From assembly GCA_000727475.1 (NCBI GenBank), contig KL647307.1, positions 1,965,244 to 2,029,243 of the forward strand: a DNA stretch of 64,000 nucleotides, given 5' to 3'. The notes beneath the pieces were generated by a model. That model was given only the letters and a program-made list of their open reading frames with translations, was not told where the DNA came from and ran no database searches. Position numbers and translations under genes: made by a program. Each line of letters starts with the position of its first letter. The first letter of the stretch is position 1. Below, piece by piece: positions 1-12,492 of the stretch. The stretch comes from Sarcocystis neurona (taxonomy: Eukaryota > Apicomplexa > Conoidasida > Eucoccidiorida > Sarcocystidae).

Positions 1-1516
1 GTAAAGCATGATAGACCTACGTGGTTCGAGTTGAAATGCAGAGGAGATATTTGTATGCAGTAGAGGGACGTCGGCGTGGCTTTCTTCGCTCAGCAAAGGA
101 AATGTATTTCTCAGAAGGAAGTTTGGTAGCGTTTTTTACGTCAGCAGAGACGAGAGCTCTTACGTGCTGGAGAAGTAAAAGCAGCCTTCGCAAACGAGCC
201 TTGAAACAGAAGAAAGGGTTTTTCGTGTTCGTAACATTGTGGACGTATGAACTACTTGTGTTGAACATACAGAAGAAGGACAACACTTTAGTGTCGTGAA
301 AACACTGCTTTTTCCACACAGCAGAGAAAAGAGTTTTTGGTCAGTGAAAATTCCTCCTGCGGACTTTGCAAGGGGAATCAACTGCGTCCTCAGGCAAGAG
401 AGGTAAAAGAACTGGTGTCTTTTCATGTATAGGCAGAAAGTGTTTAGTTTCCCGTAGAAACGTTACTGATGTAGTGTGCACGTAGGGCATAACTACCTGT
501 TCTACGGGCGTATACCCTAGAGAGCACTCTAGCAGGCTACACTTCTGGCTGACTTCCTCGTAGTGACTTATAGTCTGTACGGAGAAAAGCGTGTACTTCA
601 AGCCTACGGCGTGAGGGACTCGCGTACTTCTGCACTCCACTGCGACAAGACGTGGCTATTCCAGCCAGTACGACTAGAAAAAAGTGCCTCCGTGCGACCG
701 AAGTGAAGGAGGGCGACGAGAATAACGTAGGAGAACAGACGTTCTGCAAACATTCACGCCGCTGTGTGTAACAATGAAATATACTCTTGTTTTATCTTAC
801 GCGCGATTGTGGGCAGACGACTGTTGTGCGTCGCTTTTTGCGTCAACGGGAGTGGCTCTGCTATCACCTGGCAATACTTGAGTATCTTGATTCCTTACAA
901 GTAAAGTGAACGAAGGGGCAAAAAGTGATACCGGCGAAGACACGACGAGATCAGCAGCGCTAGCGGTCGTTCCTGCTGCGGATTGCTGCGCAGCCAACAG
1001 CTGCAGCCCCGTTCAGCAGAGGTGTACGCAGCGTGAGCAGCAGCAGCAAAAATACTTTTTAGCAGCAGCAGCAGGAGCACGCACTGCAGTGACGACCGAC
1101 TCGCTGTCCGCGGGAGCATGGTGTCACTGCAGCACAACTTCTCTTTTACGCACGTAGACCTACTGCGAAGACAATCTTGTCGACGCTGTAGGCGGCTTCT
1201 GTGAGTAACACGCGTGTAGCACAGAGATGTTGCTGTTGCTGCCTGGAAGACGGAGCACTGTGGCTGCCGCTACCCCCAGGAGTCAGCCAGACACGGAGTG
1301 AATGATAATTTGCAGTGCAAAATAGGAAGCCAGCACGCTTCCGGCTGGCGCTCAGTAGGACGTAGAAAAGGTGTCCTTGTTGCTGCAGCAAGAGAGGCAG
1401 CAACAAGCCGGCTCTCTATGTGTTTTGGGGATTTCTACGCGGTGCACTTGTACTTCTTCTGTTCGTCTCTCCATCGGGCACGCACTTCTTCTTGTCAAGA
1501 GTGTTTTCGTATACAG
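1..1516. other. no recognisable exon; probably upstream BUD23 intron(s)
   Basis: The next exon downstream begins in the middle of the BUD23 methyltransferase fold and needs an upstream exon ending one base into a codon. The expected N-terminal part (start codon and the Gly-rich SAM-binding motif I) was looked for on the plus strand here and not found. Either this stretch is intron and the 5' exons lie before the window, or those exons are too diverged to see. Short CAG/AGC runs occur at about 1037-1078. The short open frames on both strands show no family resemblance. Confidence 0.5.
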
Positions 1517-4500
1517 GCTTGAATTTCCGCCCGGCAGTCTTTGACGGCGCGATCAGCATCTCGGCGCTGCAGTGGCTATGCAGCGGTGTTCAGTCGTCTC
1601 CTCTTCAGTCCCCGCCCACGTTCGCCGACGCTGCAGTTTCGGGAGCAACAGCAGCAGAGAGAGCAAACGGTAGACACGCGGGGTGCAGCAAGGACACGAC
1701 GGCTGCGGCAGGCGCATCAGAAGTGGCAGGCGCGGGGACATCATCGCGAGGCGGCACTCCAGTTGCAGGGGCTGCAGCAGACGTGACTTGTACCAGCGTG
1801 GCAGGGGGGTCCTCAGTAGATGAGATGATGGAAGAAGATGAAGGAGAAGCAGAAGGAGATACTCCTCGAGACACGCAGGTTCACCTGTTGACGGCAAAGC
1901 CGTTCGCAGGAAAAAACGGAAGTGCACTGGCACATGTGGGTGGAGGAGGTGCAAAGTCTAACACACCTTACGGCCGTTTGCGGCGATTTTTTGCATGGCT
2001 GTACGCCAGTCTCCGACCGGGCGCGAGGGCGGTACGTGTATATGTATCTATGGACTGCGAAGGAGCTCGTTCGTAATTGTAACCGTGCATCTGGATCTCT
2101 GCACTGGACACCACACAGCTACGGATGTTGGCCACTCGACACACGTGCCTTGTTGGCTCGGACGCGAACAAGATGTTGTTTTCAGCAAAACCGCAGTGAA
2201 TTCAAAAGCAGGGGTCTCTGTCAGTCACACGTTACCTAGCAGAGACAGCGTCCATGTGCGTGTCGCTTTTATTCATTCCACTGTTTCGCCTAATAACTCC
2301 TTATATATATGCCGTGCCGCTGCAGGGGCGTTAAAAAGCAGGCGTGTGTCCATGTGGATTGACAAGAAGAGCTTCGACGTGCCTGCGGTAGCTGTGGTAG
2401 CGAAGCGTGAGCTCATATTGCGTGGCGACAAAAAGTCGCCTCGCTTGCAAAGGGCTGAAGGTGCTGTGCACAGAGGAAAGAGGCTTATGAAGCGAGCAGG
2501 CGCACAACACCAAGGAGCACGCCTGTCGTTACAAAGACGTTTTGGGGCAACTATGTAGTCTCATTGTTCCTCCTTTGTCCATGTGTGGGGGCGTCGCTGT
2601 TGCGGTTGCTCTACAAAGCGTGTGGACCGTGCATGGTGAGGGAGCTGCTACGGCTGTAACTTAAAACAGTGATAAGGACGGTTTTTTTGTGGCCGATGCA
2701 ACAGTTTAATGGGAGGCACCCCCTGGAATGCTTGTGATACGTACAGATGTCCTGATGCCCGTAGTCGCTTAGCGTTCAGGGATGGAAAAATTCTAGCGAA
2801 GGCCCTGCAGCTAAAATGGCTTTTCGTAGTACTGGGACGCGTGTGTACGTAGGGCGGCAGTAACGTTAGCGCGTGATGTGGTGGAGATTTGTTGTATCGG
2901 CACAGACAGCGAAGAGGGCGCTGCTGCAGGAATTTAGGGTGGTCGGCACTGGGTGGGAAGCGCAGGAAAGCTTTCCTCTAGGTTACATTTTCGATGTGCT
3001 GGCTCTTCTTCAATATGAGTAGGTTTGTTCGTTGGTCCGCTGAGTGTGACCGCTTCTACAGGCGCTTCAGTTCTACCCCGACTCGACAGAGCAGGTGGAA
3101 ACCATAACAGCCGCCGCTCTGCGCGCAGGATTCAACGGCGGACTCGTCGTTGACTACCCGAACTCTGCAAAAGCGAAAAAGTATGAGTTAGCAACCTGAC
3201 CAGCAGACGCAGTCTACACAATGCAGCCGATTTCTGGCACGACCAATACTACGATGCTGAATTATTTGTAGCAGTAGTAGACGCAGCGCTGCGTTTGACG
3301 TTCTTATGGTGTACAACCAGAGTTGGTAGGGGATTAAGTAGTGGTGTTCAATGTGCGCCGACTGGCTATGGTTGTGCCGCATCTGAGAGAACTGATGAGC
3401 ACGGGCGCTGTAGAGCTACGCGTGCTGCTCTGACCCCCGTCCGCGGCACACGTGTATCGAGACGTACTGTCATCCTTCTTTGGAGTGAATGGCGAATGCT
3501 TTTGGTAAATAAAAGAAGAACTGTCCAGTAGAAACAGAAGTGACTCAGTGTTGTGGTGTGCTTGGAGTTTCCCCACGATTTTAGGTACTTTGCTGAACTG
3601 CAGTGTGTGTCCTATGAAGGTCGTGACGAGTGGTATTGAACAAGTTCAGAATGACTTGGTAGGATATCTTCGATACCTTTTGTGCATTCGTGGCGTGTGT
3701 TTCAGGCATTTTCTCGTTCTCTGGGTAGGAGGAGGCTACATGTCTACTGCGGAGCAGCAGCAGCAGCTTCAAAATGCAGCTGTGGATTCGGGACCTCAAG
3801 ATCATGTGCTGGTAGCACGGCGAGAGTAAGCGATTCAGTATGGCAGGACGCTTGCACAGTTCAACAGTGACTAATCCGTGGCGTGTTGTGGCCGTGGTAT
3901 GTATAACTGTCCCTGAGAAGCAAGCCTGCTCCCTGTTGTGTAGTGTTGTGCAGTAGTTCAGGCAGCCGCCGGCAGTGGAAACAAAGAGGACGACTTCATG
4001 TGGGCCACGGCGAGCCGACACGATTGTGCGAGACTATTGTTTGTGTGACCGCGACATAGTGAAGTGAAGTGCGAAATTGCCACGCGGCTGTCATTTGAGA
4101 ATCAAGCAAGGATACAGGGGTCCATCTTTCTAGAAGCCTCTGTGTTTCCCCCAAGATGCAGTATATCCCTTTTCCTTCCCACAGACAGCCTTACGGATAT
4201 GCAGGGACGCCTCCATTTCCAGGCGCACTGCAGTGGCATTCTGCTTGACAAGGCCGGTATCTGCACACGTTGTTCACGCAGTGGGAGCAGTTCGATGGTA
4301 TACGACTGACAGCAATCGCACGCGCGCTGCGTCTACGCCGAAGTGCAAGTGGCTCTTCACAGTTGCGCTATCTTGGCGGGGACGCTCAGCGCTCGTAGAC
4401 TTCTACTGCTGTGCTTTTGACTCTTCGTATTCGTGGCGGTGTCTCAACAACGCAGGCGTCAGAAGCGCATGAAGAAGCGGGGTCGCAAACTCGGAGGGTT

Positions 4501-4860
4501 AAGCCGGAGGCAATGGATTTTAAAGAAGAAGGAGAAGCACAGACTTCAGGTGGGTGATGTGGGTGCAATCGAGTTGAGCAGGCCCCTGCAATCATGCGTG
4601 CCGTAGTGTCACTACCGAGGAGCTGGACTTTTGAACGATGACATCGGGTGTATGCGAGGCACTTTTTTATTTTTTCATGAACTTCCTAAAATATGAGCCT
4701 AGCGGATACGGCGTTCTTGCCTCGTTGCTACGTGAATGCTCGCTTCTGCACTGACTCGCAGACGTGTTGCTGCAATGAAATGGATGTGCTTGTTGTGCAG
4801 GGCAAGGAAGTCCGGCATGATAGCAAGTACATGGGGAGGAAAAGAAAGGACAAATTCTAA
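1517..4860 (+). CDS. BUD23: BUD23/WBSCR22-type 18S rRNA (guanine-N7)-methyltransferase, 3' part (5' end outside window)
   Basis: Seen: five exons, 1517-2031, 3062-3180, 3706-3825, 4456-4549 and 4801-4860, joined by GT-AG introns with consistent phases (908 nt, stop TAA 4858-4860). The first exon carries [19 protein letters not shown], the post-motif core of this family. It then has about 125 Ala/Ser/Gly/Glu-rich residues, then the conserved helix [14 protein letters not shown]. Exon 2 reads [11 protein letters not shown] and [12 protein letters not shown]. Exon 4 carries [15 protein letters not shown]. The last exon ends [19 protein letters not shown], matching the basic C-terminus of the family. 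Known: BUD23 with its partner TRMT112 methylates N7 of a conserved 18S rRNA guanosine during small-subunit maturation in the nucleus. Odd: the long low-complexity insertion inside the methyltransferase domain. Not seen: the N-terminal third with the SAM-binding Gly motif, presumably upstream of base 1. Confidence 0.86.
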
Positions 4861-5339
4861 AACCCTTGAAGCTGCTTGCTTCTGTGTACGTCTAGATGCG
4901 TTGTGTGCCTCCGGACGTAGTTGAGGGTGAAATGGATGTGGAAGCTCTCATGCAGTAGCGGTTAGGTATGGTGTTATCCGTACCGTTGCGAGTTTGTTCG
5001 TGCACGCGATTCAACAGCCGCGTATATGTAGAGCATACCCTAAAGTGTTTTCGAAGACCCTCTAGTGGGGGAGGAGACTGCCAGCTGTTGCTTCTACACG
5101 CTTAGAGGGGTGCTCTGCCTTTGTAGTTGCAAGCGTATCTGTGCTTCTTTGCTTTTTCGTGTGCGGTTCATCCCAGTGTGTTGTCAGTTGCGTGCGTTTC
5201 ACCCGGGATACACAGGTCTTGAAACTGCTCGCGCGGTTGACGAAAGGCAACTGGGGAAGAGTTTCCAGAAAGCATACACAGCGAAGAATGAGTGTGACGA
5301 GTGAACAGTCGGGGACCTCACGAAACACGACGCACTGCG

Positions 5340-5948
5340 CTAGGAGACAAGCGTCAGGATTTTCCTGCTGTCGGGACCACTGCCGTATAATTCATTGCCG
5401 ACGTTGACGAGATTGACACGGAATGTAACGGTTGTACGTTCGGGAGTCGTATGTGCGAAGTATGCAGGTTGTACACAAGCGGCTGCACAATGAAGCCACA
5501 GTAGCTCCTGTGAACTAACTCTGCCAGTGCCTGCGTGAAATTCAGCTCCCACGCGCTCCGGGTAGCGGCGAAGTTTAGACTTAACTACCGTTGACACTTC
5601 CGCGCTTGCGCCCTACGGCGCTGAATCAATATCAGTTCACGTCTTTTGTGATTTAGAAGGTCGTGCATACAGGACTAACAGATCGGGGTACGCAAGGTCA
5701 TGGCCGACTACATCCTGAGTGTTTCGCACGGCTGGACTGGCAAACGATCTCTACTCTGCTAGTAGCAGACGTGCGCGCAGTCCACCAGACGCAGCACAAG
5801 ATACACCTTGAATTCTTAATGTTACCGTGATGAAATCCAAGTACACGTTGCAGACATTGTCGTACCAGTCCCCTTTGCAAGGAGAGCTTGTTTTTGTCCC
5901 TTTGTGCGTGTTGATTTTCTCGTACACCTGCACGCGCCTGGCGATACC
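5340..5948 (-). CDS. candidate 3' end of an unidentified minus-strand gene
   Basis: Two minus-strand exons fit together: 5826-5948 (41 codons, phase 0 to 0, acceptor CAG, donor GTAACA) and 5340-5507 (56 codons including stop, acceptor CACAG). The first contains the motif GDWYDNVCNVYLDFIT; the second ends TTVTFRVNLVNVGNELYG followed by a short tail and a stop. Codon use and the clean splice sites look like real coding sequence. No family is recognised, and further 5' exons would lie above 5948, where none could be joined convincingly. It would be convergent with BUD23, whose stop is 480 bases away. It could still be chance open frame. Confidence 0.35.
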
Positions 5949-8900
5949 CTGTCCGAGGCGGATGTGTAGAACGAAGGCACACAACCAGCGGGTAATTAAG
6001 GTATCAACGCGATACTGATCGTGCAAAACAGCAGACGAATTCCTGCAGCTAAAAATGGCATTAAGCCCACGGTGTCAAGGGGGAATTTTCGATAGAGTTT
6101 TTTCTGCAAAGTGCAAACAAACCAACATAGACGTTTTGCTGGACTAACCTATCCAGTCCGTAATAACCCTTGTGTCGCTGCATGCGGAAGTGTAACGTTT
6201 TACCTAAGAGCGACACTTCGAGTGTGCAAGACTGCGCATTGCATTCTTTGTTACGGTTGTACATACCGCAGACCTTCACACGACGCGTCGATCCTGAGCT
6301 GGTGAAAGACTTTTAATCACCAATCTGCTCCTTAATGTCTTCGTTGAGAAGATCCTACATACGGCTCGACTTCATACCTGTGCGTCGAATCTTTAGCACC
6401 GAGATGGTACTGTGACAAAGAGGTGAACTTTTGTCCTGGTGACGAAAAAAACTGTCCTCACAAAATCTTTCTAAGCGTCAGCACTAGAAAATCTACCGTG
6501 GAATTTATTGTCTACCTGAGGGACCAGACGTAAAACGTGCAGAACTGCACATTGCATCCTGTTTCACGGATATGTATGGCTCAGACGTTCCCACAAGGCC
6601 ACGATACCGAAATCAGTAAAGACGTTTCCCTTCCAGCGCGCTCCTCAATATCCTCCTTGTGAAGGTACCATATATTCCCAGGGTCGCGCTTGTGTGTAAA
6701 TACTAGTAGCTAGACAGTACTACGGTCAAGAGGAGAAGCTTTCGCTCTGGACAGGTTCTTAGAGATTGCTTTGCAGCGTCAATAATTAGAAGTTATATTG
6801 CGGACCATGGACGTTCTACTGCGCATAAACGAAAGACTGTGCCTCGAGCATCTACTTAATAAGGACTGTGGCATCTCGATGCTTCTGAGAGTACATGCAC
6901 GCGCGTACCATTGTGTATCACGCGCTGCAGGACGCATTGTGAATGGATGCACCGTTTGCAAAATACTCCTGATAACAATTTTCAAGCGGTTGCCACCAAT
7001 ATTTGGGCAAGGATTGTATGACGAATACCTTTGAGTGTAGATAGCGCTCGCCTAATTTGCTCTATGATCTGCGCTTGGCAAAACGGAAACCTTCTGTTGA
7101 TGCGGTGCTCCCTGGCGGGGAAATATACACCTGCAACTTCATCCACAGTTCTGCTTCACAGAAGTAACCTGCATGTGTCACGCCTGCGCCAGTTCGAAGC
7201 ATTACGTAGTAGCAGCAAGTGCACAGCTTAGTGAAATGCGAGGCCGTCCGGTGTGCTAGGCGGCGTGTGTTTATCCGTATAATTGTTTAATCGGGTAGCT
7301 TCCGGATCGACGGTGCCGGTGACACAGAGTGAGTCCCGTGCACGTGTTCCTATCGGCAACATGAGCCATCTAGCCAGCTCGACATTCCCCGTCGACACGC
7401 GTCGTATGTTCATGAAGACGTACAATTGAACGGTGTGACATCTGCTTGGGCAGTGACACGGTTTCATGAAAGACTACGAGCAGACCGTCTGCCTTCTCTT
7501 CTTGGGACGGATGCTCCCACAGTTCAACAGGTGGCTTGGCTGCAGTCGTCTTTACTTCAATTGAAAGTAACAAACGAACGCTGGTGCACCGTACGAGCTC
7601 ACAACTAGAAAGGACAGTCGACCCTCGTCTCAATTTCGGGTGGTTGCACGTGAGCGGCGATTCGTCAGCTCCTCCTCGGTGTCACCGTATTGCCCTAGGT
7701 CTTCTAGGCGGTCGCTGCCGCTTCAGAAAGGTGGCGGGAGCACTCGAGACATGCGTGCGCCAGTACACCTCTATCTGCGAAATGCAACTGCAGCCCTTCT
7801 GGATTGCGGTCGCTCCTCCTAACTCTATCAGCTTCAAGCAGTTCGCAAGGCTTTCCTCTTAGCGGCGCGACGACGGAACACGAGAGCGACCCTGATGGGT
7901 GGCCGTCGTACGGAGATTGAATCAGCGTCTCTAAGGCGTCGACGGAGACCTAGCTTCTTCACATGGGTGAATAGAACATCAGAAAAGTGTTTACGAAGGA
8001 AAGATGTGATTTTCTTGCGAACACATTTCGTCAAGCAATTGCTTAGAAAGCCAGTGATCTTGAAGTGTTTCCTCCAAACGGACTTAGAAGAGACTGCACC
8101 CTGTGTCGCCTTCGCAAAAGGGGCACCAAAAGTGCCACGTATACTGCTCACGTATTATAGTGCTGCAGGCGAGCGAGGAGGTAAATCAGTCTACAGCCGT
8201 TTTGGGGGAGATCCTTATGGGTTGACAGGCGCTGACCTCGCATCACGGTCTTGCTGTCAAGCCGTCCTCACGGTACACGCCGTGTGAAATAGATGAGGTT
8301 TTTCTCACACGTCGCAATCGGGCTCTCGTCTTCCTTCGAACGGTGAGTTTCACCAACGTTCGTGGCGTCCGTAATTGAAATTCATTCCCCAAGGCCATTA
8401 GCAAACCACAAGATTTTTTAAAAGTGTTTTCACTTGTCGCGCAGCTGGAGGTGTGCCTTATGAGGAGCACCCTGCTTAATGGTAGTAGCGGAGACAGCTG
8501 CAAGAATCTGGTGTTGCGTCGCGAACTGCAAAGTACATCGTCGGTTCAAAGAAATTCGCCGCGGTGTTCTATAACGTCAAATTCTTGACCGTGACAGGTT
8601 TCCAGAGCTAAGCAGTGCGGTATACATGCCGTTGTGCGGAAACCCAGCAGCACTTGTTGCGAAAGTGGCAAAATGCCTCATGACTGTAGATGGTGCAGCC
8701 TGGAGGCTACCACGTAGTCAATGCGATGGAAACATATTAGTTGCAAGACTAAGGCGACGCGTCTTTACGTACCCCCCATAGTGCCAGACTTACCAAGCAG
8801 AAGGTGACGAAGTGTTAAATGTGATGTGCCTTTCCACATGAGAGCTCAGATGTGAAATGGCTTGCGCATCGTTAGTTTGGGGTGCAAGCGCCTGTGTGTA

Positions 8901-9540
8901 TTTGGCTGCTGGGCTGGACACCACTTTGATGCCACTGACCTCTTCACCTGTCTCAGTCCCGCAGCTCTTTGAAGCAAACAGAGTCGCCAGACGTTTCAGA
9001 AATATCCACAACGAAGCAACTGTGTGCAGTTGACACTGGCAAGTAATTCATCCAGACGAGGGTGATTGCTGTCTGCACGGAACTGTGTACCACAACTACC
9101 ACCAGGAGAAAAGGACTCGACTCATCCTCAGCGTCCAGCTTGACGTCGGTTCTTGTGTGGCAGCGTTAGTTTTATAAGAAACGTGTCACGCGTCGTGCGC
9201 ATCCACCTCTCGCAGCATAGAAAAATTTGTCTACATACATACATAGGCCTGGCCCCAGGACATTCCAAGGAATGTCCACCTGTGACAGGCTTTGTACCGA
9301 GTGAGTCTGTCGCTCATGTGTGCATGATGGATTAGGGACCTCTGTACACCATTGGGGAATCACCGAGATTGCTTTCCGGGTGCTACATCAAATTTTACCC
9401 ACGATTGTGAGTCCGTTGCGACAACAGCAGGTCGTAACAGTAACGTCGGACTCAAGAGCCCAGTCGCGCTGTCTCCAGTCACGAGTAAGTGCGACAACAT
9501 CCGCCCTCGTTAATATTGTTAATGACTTTTTGTGTGACAC
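5949..9540. other. gene-poor interval with isolated candidate exons
   Basis: No complete gene was assembled here. One plausible plus-strand exon is 7454-7566 (acceptor GGGCAG, donor GTAACA, phase 1 to 0; amphipathic, containing VQQVAWLQSSLLQLK). It has no partner that could be joined with confidence. The 130-codon frame at 7895-8287 (+) is mirrored by an equally long open frame on the other strand (7834-8151), so neither is called. The stretch is free of microsatellites, unlike the right half of the window. Confidence 0.4.
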
Positions 9541-11704
9541 ATGGAGCGCAACGACTTTCTTCCCAACCTAGTTCCCGATCAGCGGCCAGGGGGAGCGTCT
9601 GAGCATAATAAACGCTCGGACGCCGTGGTGCAGCCGCTTGATTCCGCTGAGACCTGTCAATCCAACTCAATGTTAGAAGGCGCTAAGACAGACGAATGCA
9701 CTTTAATGCGATCTTACTCGTCTGCCGGCAGCAGCAATTCTGCGGACACATCAACTACATTTTCAGCGGATCAACGGAGCTCGACATCCATGCAGTGGGC
9801 CATGAAGGATGTGTCTTCATCTGCTTCAATTAGCTCGCTAGGGTCTTCCGTGTCGTCCTCTCGCTCGGAATTACCTTCGCTTGCTCGTTTGGATAAAAGC
9901 CTTCTACAGTCACTAGAATCATGTGCCCGTCTACCAACCGGAGCGTCGACGGTAACCAGCTCGCTTGAGAAACGTGAAAGTTTACTGCTTGCAGGCAACC
10001 GCAGCGCCGGCCCAGGTATCGCAGTTCGGAACACAACTGTTGAGGAACAGCGGGATCAGCATAAGCAGGATCAACAATCGCGTGTTCTCAGGGATGCTGG
10101 TGCGTGCGTCTACGTGGAACCTGGTACTCGAAAAAGTGTGAATGCAGGCGGTTTGAGTTCACGAGACTTTTCGAGTGAAAAGCTAGAGAATCAAAAGCCG
10201 CTGAGCGACTCAAACTGGAGGGCCAGCAGGAACGACCCTGAAAAGATGGAGACGACCGTAGCGCGTACTAGTGCGTCATGGAGGTCACCTGGGAAAGTAG
10301 AAAACACAGTAGCACGAGGTGATTCAGCGTGGAGAGCAAGCAGAAACGAAACATCGTGCAGGAAGAAGCTGTCAGACAGAAAGGATCCCTCCTCGCTCTT
10401 TTCCACTCAAATCGAAAAAGCAATAGCTAACATTGCCAGTTTCCGTGCAGGGCCTGCAGAGCCAGATCGCACAAAAGGCAGCGATACAGACTCCTGTGGG
10501 ATGAAACATCTTGCACCGGAAGCTCAAAGAATGTCTGCATTATTAGCTGCCCCACGTGCTGGGGCAGACAGCAACGGGTTCTCCAAATATGCCGGCAGAA
10601 GCAGCAGTAATGATGTCCAGGCAACAGCTGTAGGCAACCCGTCGCCGGCAGCAGAGACATCACAAAATAGTTGTGGAAGCTCCTTTTTGCTGCCACCCGA
10701 CGCCGGGGCACAAGACTACGTAAGAAGACCAACTTCTGCCCCTCCCACGCTGAGCAAATTTTCCGCTTCGACGCTCTTCTCGTTTTCGCCGTACGATTCA
10801 GTGGACAACGCTTCTGCAGATCTAACTCGCGACGAACTTTACTATCAAATCTGGCGGTAAGACGCATGCAATACGACATCTGTCAGTCCAAACAGGTTTC
10901 TTCTGAGTTCTGGGCAAACGGACATCTCTCCCGCCTTTGCGCGGGCCTAGCGCAATTATCTGTCTCCCAACACATGTAAGTGGAAGCGCAAGTGGCTTGA
11001 GTAATGTGTCTTTCCCTTGCGTCCGTTTGTATTCATTTGTACTACCTACTAAGCGGATACTCTGTGTCTTCGTTTGAGCGTTCGCTTTTGACAGGCGTGT
11101 TTAACACGTGCGGAAGAAATTTCATGTGTGCCTGTGTGTGTAGGAAGTTGTGCCAGACTTTACCTGTTGGTCCAAGCTCCACAGAAAACCGCTTTGATGA
11201 TCCGAAGTCCCGGGAAGTTCCTGAGAATGACAGCGCCTTGACAGCAGCTGCGGCGGCCGCGGCAGCTGCGTTGCTCCAGGAGCAGCAGGGAAGCAGGATG
11301 GAGTTACAGCGTGGGCAGCAGACAGCCCTTGCTTCTGAACAGCACAGAAGAAACGAGCAACGCCAATTAGCCGCGGCGGCGTTGAAACTCGCAGGAAGCA
11401 AGCAGCTACAAAGACCACCAAACGGCGCCAACACGGGAAGTAATGATGACTGCGTGTCCCTTGCCGTAGCCGCGGTTGCCGCTGCCCTGCTGAGGGAAAG
11501 TCAACCGTCATGGCGGGATGATAAGAACCAGTCGCAGACGATTCCGACTGAGACGCGACCAGGTGACATGCAGCAAAATTTTTGGAACTGACCTGTTGTA
11601 TCACTTTGCCGATAACGTCCGACGATGCTGAAACGTATCTGCACGTCAATGTTCGTGTAAATAGATCGTGTGTGTGTGTGTGTGTGTGTGTTCGTGTGTG
11701 TGTT

Positions 11705-11737
<33 letters not shown>

Positions 11738-12458
11738 NNNNNNNNNNNNNNNNNNNNNNNNNNNNNNNNNNNNNNNNNNNNNNNNNNNNNNNNNNNNNNN
11801 NNNNNNNNNNNNNNNNNNNNNNNNNNNNNNNNNNNNNNNNNNNNNNNNNNNNNNNNNNNNNNNNNNNNNNNNNNNNNNNNNNNNNNNNNNNNNNNNNNNN
11901 NNNNNNNNNNNNNNNNNNNNNNNNNNNNNNNNNNNNNNNNNNNNNNNNNNNNNNNNNNNNNNNNNNNNNNNNNNNNNNNNNNNNNNNNNNNNNNNNNNNN
12001 NNNNNNNNNNNNNNNNNNNNNNNNNNNNNNNNNNNNNNNNNNNNNNNNNNNNNNNNNNNNNNNNNNNNNNNNNNNNNNNNNNNNNNNNNNNNNNNNNNNN
12101 NNNNNNNNNNNNNNNNNNNNNNNNNNNNNNNNNNNNNNNNNNNNNNNNNNNNNNNNNNNNNNNNNNNNNNNNNNNNNNNNNNNNNNNNNNNNNNNNNNNN
12201 NNNNNNNNNNNNNNNNNNNNNNNNNNNNNNNNNNNNNNNNNNNNNNNNNNNNNNNNNNNNNNNNNNNNNNNNNNNNNNNNNNNNNNNNNNNNNNNNNNNN
12301 NNNNNNNNNNNNNNNNNNNNNNNNNNNNNNNNNNNNNNNNNNNNNNNNNNNNNNNNNNNNNNNNNNNNNNNNNNNNNNNNNNNNNNNNNNNNNNNNNNNN
12401 NNNNNNNNNNNNNNNNNNNNNNNNNNNNNNNNNNNNNNNNNNNNNNNNNNNNNNNNNN

Positions 12459-12492
<34 letters not shown>

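Noticed and set aside
20..40. GGTTCGAGT word resembling a tRNA T-loop
   Set aside because: No complementary T-stem or acceptor stem around it.
7834..8287. Opposing long open frames on both strands
   Set aside because: Each is the shadow of the other and neither shows motifs or convincing splice partners.
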